NCBI GenBank assembly: GCA_003246265.1
Contig: QKAU01000073.1
Location: 1-41,989 of the forward strand
Direction: 5' to 3'
DNA: 41,989 nucleotides
Source: Kiritimatiellales bacterium
GTDB taxonomy: Bacteria; Verrucomicrobiota; Kiritimatiellia; Kiritimatiellales; Pontiellaceae
Shown here: piece by piece, positions 37,852 through 41,989 of the stretch
Position numbering within the stretch: the stretch's first letter is position 1
Layout of the letters: every line of letters begins with the position of its first letter
Translations under genes and position numbers: made by a program
The notes under the pieces: model-generated
What the model was told of the DNA's origin: nothing
Database searches by the model: none
The model's input: the letters and a program-made list of their open reading frames with translations, nothing else

Positions 37852-40647
37852 ATGAGTGCCCGTTTCCCTTGGCCTGCGTTGCCTGTCCGTCCCTGGAGAT
37901 CGCTCTGTTTCCGCTTGGTCGCCGTGGGGGCTATCTGCCTGCCTGCCGGCGCCGTGGAGTACCATGTCTCGGCCCTTTCGGGTAGCGATCTCGGATCCGG
38001 CAGTGCGGCCGATCCCTTCGAAACAATCCAGAAGGCCGCCGGAGCAATGGTTCCCGGCGACGTCTGCATCATCCACGAGGGGAGCTATGGCGAAGAGGTG
38101 ACGCCGGCGCGCGACGGGGTCGTCTTCCGGTCGGCGCCGGGCGAGACGGTGGTGGTTTCGGGCTTTGAGCGGGTGACGGGCTGGACCCTCTACAGTGGCG
38201 ACATCTACCAGGCCAGCCTTGGCTTCAGCGATCTGGGGGACCGGAACCAGGTGCTCTACGACGGACAAATGATGAATCTGGCCCGCTGGCCCAACAAGAC
38301 GAACTTCAACCCATTCGATCTCGAGGCCCCGGTGGCATGGGGAACCACCTCGTCGGTCTCCGTCGCGGGCCTCCCCGCATGGAACTGGGGCAACGGGGGC
38401 GTGGTCTGGTTCCTAGGGAAGAGCCGTTGGACCTCGTGGCGGGTCCCGGCCACCGGCGCGGTGGCGGGAACCGTCTACTTCAACACGCTCCCTGCCGCAT
38501 GGGACTATGCAGGGCAGCATAGTCCCGCCAACGGCGGCGAGGTGATCCTGATGAACCTCCTCGAGGCGCTGGACAGCGAGGGGGAGTGGTATATCAATCG
38601 CGCCACCGACAAGGTCTACTTCGATGTGCCGGGCGCGGGAGATCCGGACAGCGCCCCGCATCCCGTGCTGGTCCGGGCGCGCACGCGGGTGTTCAACCTG
38701 TCCGGCAGGACGGGCGTCGTCCTCAGCGGATTGCAGATCGAAGGAGGAACGGTCGACCTCAAGGGCGCCAACGGATGCGTGGTGAAGAACTGCCGCATCT
38801 ACTTCGGCAACCACACCATTGCCTCCACCAGCTCCTTCCAGGTCAACGATGCCAGCATCGATATGAACGACAGCACGTTCGACTGCCGCATCTGGCGCAA
38901 CGACATCCAGTGGGGGGCCGGAAACGGAATCATCCTGAAGGGAACCGGCAACCGCATCGACAACAACCACATCGGGAATTTCAACTACATCGGCAGCTAT
39001 GCCACGGCGCTCTCCTTCCGGGGGGGCGCAAACCAGGTTACCCGGAACGAGATCTTCAATGCCGGCCGCGATGCCATCAACGGGGGCGGGAGCGCCAGCG
39101 ACCTGGGCTACAACGATATCCACCACTCCAACATGATCAACGACGACTGCGGCGGCATCTACACCTGCTGCGGCAACTCCTACAATTTCACGCGGATCCA
39201 CCACAACTGGTTCCACGATATCTCCTCCCGCGATACGCCGGGCCTTGTCAACAGCTACAAGGGCGCCGGAGTCTATCTGGACAATACGAGCAGGGAGGTC
39301 ATCGTGGATCACAACGCGATGTGGAACCTGGAGTGGTCGTGCATCCAATTCAACTGGGCGGGCGAGGATCTGCTGCTCTACAACAACACCTTGTGGAGCG
39401 GCGGCGCCCATGGCCGGTCGATCGGCTGGTGGCAGAACGGATATTCCATCAGCAACGTCCCGCTCTGGAACACCTTGGCCAACGACGCCCAATTCGTCTC
39501 CACCGACCTGCAGAACAACATCCTGTATGCCATGGGTACCGATCCGTTCGAGGATCTGGACGGAACGAACTTCATGCCCGGGGCAGGTACCGCGCCGATC
39601 GATGCCGGGCGGCTGATCCCGCCCTTCACGGATGGCTTCGCCGGAGCCGCCCCGGATGCGGGGGCCTATGAGCGTGGCGGGGCCTACTGGATTCCCGGTC
39701 CCGACTGGGTGGTCGGCCAGGCCGTGACCGACGAGCAGTACCGGCCTCTGCTCGGGTTGTTCGTCTCCCTGGGTGCGGGAACGCTGGAAATCGAGGATCT
39801 CAGCCCGTTCGCCGACTACCGGATCGAGGTCTCGACCAATCTGATGTCCGGATGGACGCCGGTCCACGGCTTTGCGGCCCCCTTCGATGGAACCTATACC
39901 TATGCCGACGGGAGCCGGGCCGAACAGGAAATCTTCTACCGCGTGGTGGAACAGCTCCCCACCGATCCGCCGGTCGGCGGCTGGCCGCTGGTGCCGCTGT
40001 TCGACCTGGACTTCACGGCGGGCGAAGGGTTTGCCGATGGACAGGATATCAACGGCGTACTGGGGATAAGCGCCCAATCCACATGGGATGCCGGAGGCAC
40101 GTCCGGCGATGGGTATGCAACCTCCACGGGACAGTGGCAGCGAGCGAAGAAGGGCTCGGGATTCGCGCTGGAGGTGGGGGACTCGGTGGCGATCGAAACC
40201 ACGCTGCGACTGGTCGATGCGGACGGCACCTGGTCGGACGCCGACAATTTCAAGATCGGTTTTGCGGAGGTCGGCGTGCATTCCGGCGCCGATACGCCCT
40301 CCATCGGCTCCACCATCCACACCCTGGCGGACGGCGGCTACTGGTTCGGAGGGGATGCGGCGGCAAACCGACTATACGTCGCGGCGGCGGATGCAGGGGA
40401 CTGGATCCGCTTCACCCAGACCATCACCCGCAGCGCGACCGCCAACACCTTCTCCGGCAGGATCTCGGCCACGAACCTGACGGATGGCGTCGACCTGGGT
40501 GCGACGGAGGCGTCGTGGACGCAGTCCTCGGCCGACGGTTCCTGGGGCGGCAGCATGGCGGCGAGCTTCCGTACATGGGGAAACACCCGGGCGACGGCCC
40601 TGCAGATCGACCGATGGACCGTCAGGATTCCGGACGCAAGTCCCTAG
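37852..40647 (+). CDS. Secreted right-handed beta-helix protein, possible polysaccharide-active enzyme
   Basis: 931 aa. Signal peptide at residues 1-34 with likely cleavage after PAGA. The start of the mature protein (EYHVSALSGSDLGSGSAADP, TIQKAAGAMVPGDVCIIHEG) is typical of parallel beta-helix glycoside hydrolases or lyases such as GH141-like or DUF1565 proteins. Residues about 280-600 are repeated strands rich in Asn and Gly (NHIGNFNYIGSYATALSFRG, DNNH, HHNWFHD). A short YRIEVSTNLMSGW/FYRVVE module follows near 655-702, related to the end of the protein at 1-1032. About 220 residues of jellyroll-like sequence close the protein. No Shine-Dalgarno is visible; a TATGTT hexamer lies 7 nt upstream. 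Substrate not determinable. Confidence 0.8.
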   Translation: MSARFPWPALPVRPWRSLCFRLVAVGAICLPAGAVEYHVSALSGSDLGSGSAADPFETIQKAAGAMVPGDVCIIHEGSYGEEVTPARDGVVFRSAPGETVVVSGFERVTGWTLYSGDIYQASLGFSDLGDRNQVLYDGQMMNLARWPNKTNFNPFDLEAPVAWGTTSSVSVAGLPAWNWGNGGVVWFLGKSRWTSWRVPATGAVAGTVYFNTLPAAWDYAGQHSPANGGEVILMNLLEALDSEGEWYINRATDKVYFDVPGAGDPDSAPHPVLVRARTRVFNLSGRTGVVLSGLQIEGGTVDLKGANGCVVKNCRIYFGNHTIASTSSFQVNDASIDMNDSTFDCRIWRNDIQWGAGNGIILKGTGNRIDNNHIGNFNYIGSYATALSFRGGANQVTRNEIFNAGRDAINGGGSASDLGYNDIHHSNMINDDCGGIYTCCGNSYNFTRIHHNWFHDISSRDTPGLVNSYKGAGVYLDNTSREVIVDHNAMWNLEWSCIQFNWAGEDLLLYNNTLWSGGAHGRSIGWWQNGYSISNVPLWNTLANDAQFVSTDLQNNILYAMGTDPFEDLDGTNFMPGAGTAPIDAGRLIPPFTDGFAGAAPDAGAYERGGAYWIPGPDWVVGQAVTDEQYRPLLGLFVSLGAGTLEIEDLSPFADYRIEVSTNLMSGWTPVHGFAAPFDGTYTYADGSRAEQEIFYRVVEQLPTDPPVGGWPLVPLFDLDFTAGEGFADGQDINGVLGISAQSTWDAGGTSGDGYATSTGQWQRAKKGSGFALEVGDSVAIETTLRLVDADGTWSDADNFKIGFAEVGVHSGADTPSIGSTIHTLADGGYWFGGDAAANRLYVAAADAGDWIRFTQTITRSATANTFSGRISATNLTDGVDLGATEASWTQSSADGSWGGSMAASFRTWGNTRATALQIDRWTVRIPDASP

Positions 40648-40770
40648 CCCGGACGTATCGGATGGCCGGAAGGCCACCCTCTCTCCCGACGGCGCGCACT
40701 ATTGGGTCCATGATCGCGGCAACCCTTGCGACTGCGCATTATCTCGAACCTTTGCTTTAATTTTGCGGGT

Positions 40771-40781
40771 ATACAGTGTAT
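40771..40781. promoter_or_regulatory. Short palindrome upstream of trpE
   Basis: ATACA-G-TGTAT is a perfect 5-bp-arm palindrome overlapping a TATACA -10-like hexamer (40770-40775), 33 nt before trpE. It might be an operator. No Trp-codon leader peptide is present in 40648-40813, and nothing else is seen in that gap except a TGGCC/GGCCA hairpin (40663-40676). Confidence 0.3.
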
Positions 40782-40813
40782 TGCGTGGGGCTGTTTTAAC
40801 CGCGAGATTCAGC

Positions 40814-41989
40814 ATGGCCGTTGTACCCGACAGGCAAACATTCTTGGAACAGGCGAAAAAGGGCAACCTTGTGCCGGTGTGGAAGGAGATCCTCGCCGAC
40901 CAGGAGACGCCGGTTTCGGCCTACGAGCGCATCCGCACCTATCTGCGCCAGCGCGAACACGCCTCGCACACCTACCTGCTGGAAAGCGTGGAGGGGGGCG
41001 AGAAGATCGGGCGCTACTCCTTCATCGGGGGCACCCCGCGCACCATCCTTCGCGCCTATGGACGGCGCGTCGAAATCTCCAGCAACGGCGATGCGCCGCA
41101 GGTGGTCGAGGATATCGATCCGCTCGAGGCCCTGCGCCTCCACATGCAGCAGTTCACCCCGGTATTCGACGACCCGTCCCTGCCCAGGTTTGTCGGCGGG
41201 GCGGTCGGATTCCTCGGCTACGACGTGGTGTCGGTCTTCGAGCCCCGCGTGCCGGTGATCCCGAACGACGAGATCGGCAACCCCGACATGGTGTTCATGG
41301 TGACCGACGGCCTGGTGGTGTTCGACCGCGTCAAGCATACCCTCAAGGTGGTCGCCAACGCCCACATCGACGGCGATCCCGATGCGGCCTACGACAAGGC
41401 CCTGCTCCAGATCGACCAGCTTTGCGAAGCGCTCCGCACGCCGGTCGATCGCGTCCTCATCGATACCCACGATGCCGTGGAACCGATCGAACCGGTATCC
41501 AATACGACCCGCGAGGAGTTCTCCGGAATGGTGGAAAGGGCGAAGGAGTACATCCGGGCCGGCGACGTCATCCAGGTGGTCCTTTCCCAGCGGTTCGAGG
41601 TCGACAACGAGGCCGATTCGCTCGATGTCTACCGCGCGTTGCGCTCCATCAACCCTTCGCCCTACATGTTCTGCCTCGACATGGGCGGCAGCTCCATCGT
41701 CGGGACCTCGCCGGAAATCCATGTGCGTTGCGAAGACAAGCGGGTCGAGGTGCGCCCCATCGCCGGAACCCGGCCGCGCGGCCGGACGCAGGAGGAGGAC
41801 CTGGCGCTGGAAGCCGAACTGCTCGCCGATCCCAAGGAGCGTGCCGAGCACATCATGCTGGTGGACCTTGGTCGCAACGACATCGGTCGCGTGTGCGGTT
41901 TCCAGAGCGTGGCGGTTCCCGACCTGATGGTCATCGAGCGCTACAGCCATGTCATGCACATCGTGTCCGACGTCACGGGACGGCTGGCC
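40814..41989 (+). CDS. trpE: Anthranilate synthase component I, 3' end outside the window
   Basis: 392 codons are visible and the frame is open at the last base, so the gene is cut by the window edge. It converts chorismate, with ammonia from TrpG, to anthranilate. The N-terminal regulatory part has the tryptophan-binding LLESVEGGEKIGRYSFIGG; the chorismate-binding core shows VIQVVLSQRFEV, RSINPSPYMFCLD, IVGTSPEIHVRC, PIAGTRPRGRTQEED and VDLGRNDIGRVC, which separate it from PabB. Upstream sequence is AT-richer than usual. The Shine-Dalgarno is weak (CGAGA). The rest of the trp genes, if linked, lie beyond 41989. Confidence 0.96.
   Translation, partial: MAVVPDRQTFLEQAKKGNLVPVWKEILADQETPVSAYERIRTYLRQREHASHTYLLESVEGGEKIGRYSFIGGTPRTILRAYGRRVEISSNGDAPQVVEDIDPLEALRLHMQQFTPVFDDPSLPRFVGGAVGFLGYDVVSVFEPRVPVIPNDEIGNPDMVFMVTDGLVVFDRVKHTLKVVANAHIDGDPDAAYDKALLQIDQLCEALRTPVDRVLIDTHDAVEPIEPVSNTTREEFSGMVERAKEYIRAGDVIQVVLSQRFEVDNEADSLDVYRALRSINPSPYMFCLDMGGSSIVGTSPEIHVRCEDKRVEVRPIAGTRPRGRTQEEDLALEAELLADPKERAEHIMLVDLGRNDIGRVCGFQSVAVPDLMVIERYSHVMHIVSDVTGRLA

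Overview
The window is a GC-rich (about 64% by eye), densely coding bacterial chromosome segment with almost entirely housekeeping and biosynthetic content. Several traits point to the PVC superphylum, most plausibly Kiritimatiellota or a Verrucomicrobia relative (inference): a roughly 700-residue protein ending in a GreA domain, as in chlamydial GreA; a Ser/Thr kinase fused to a formylglycine-generating-enzyme-like domain; and large secreted beta-helix and LamG-type proteins. Promoters that can be picked out look sigma70-like, for example TTGACT-17-TATACA and TTGGCA-17-TATAAG.

Layout. 1-1032: tail of a secreted LamG-type protein. 1190-2365: rlmI. 2389-5272: a leucine-rich leader peptide with an attenuator terminator, then leuA and aroE, followed by a prepilin peptidase (5275-6090) and a Tat-exported aldo/keto reductase. 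7144-10067: a tight run dapF-folK-panB-panC (lysine/peptidoglycan, folate and pantothenate synthesis). 10176-11405: tRNA-Cys, gcvH and lipB, so the lipoyl carrier sits next to the enzyme that octanoylates it. Minus strand 11433-13304: surE and a membrane-anchored TPR protein. 13534-17008: aroC, tatB, tatC, tatA and a CPBP-type membrane protease. 17095-17689: tRNA-Ser, a structured non-coding stretch that ends like an intrinsic terminator, and an apparent gene remnant; then priA. Minus strand 20026-24909: an apparent operon of a SurA/PpiD-like chaperone, FxsA, a HAD-UbiA fusion, a PfkB sugar kinase and a small STAS-like protein. 25222-28529: a coiled-coil HTH regulator, hom and lysC. 28607-30935: tRNA-Leu and the long GreA fusion. 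31028-34614: the kinase-FGE protein overlapping a divergent HemF homologue. 34718-37763: mscS, hisI and a phosphohexomutase. 37852-40647: a secreted beta-helix protein. 40814 to the end: trpE, cut by the window edge.

How it fits together. Amino-acid synthesis genes (leuA, aroE, dapF, aroC, hom, lysC, hisI, trpE) are scattered rather than in classical operons. The best regulatory discovery is upstream of leuA: a 25-codon leader with six Leu codons in seven, a 7-nt segment just downstream of those codons that is complementary to the terminator's 5' arm, and a strong terminator. This is the architecture of ribosome-mediated leucine attenuation. Other items to check are the kinase-FGE/HemF pair, the HAD-UbiA/PfkB operon, the enlarged TatC periplasmic loop, and the structured element after tRNA-Ser. 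No CRISPR array, insertion sequence, rRNA or phage module was seen.
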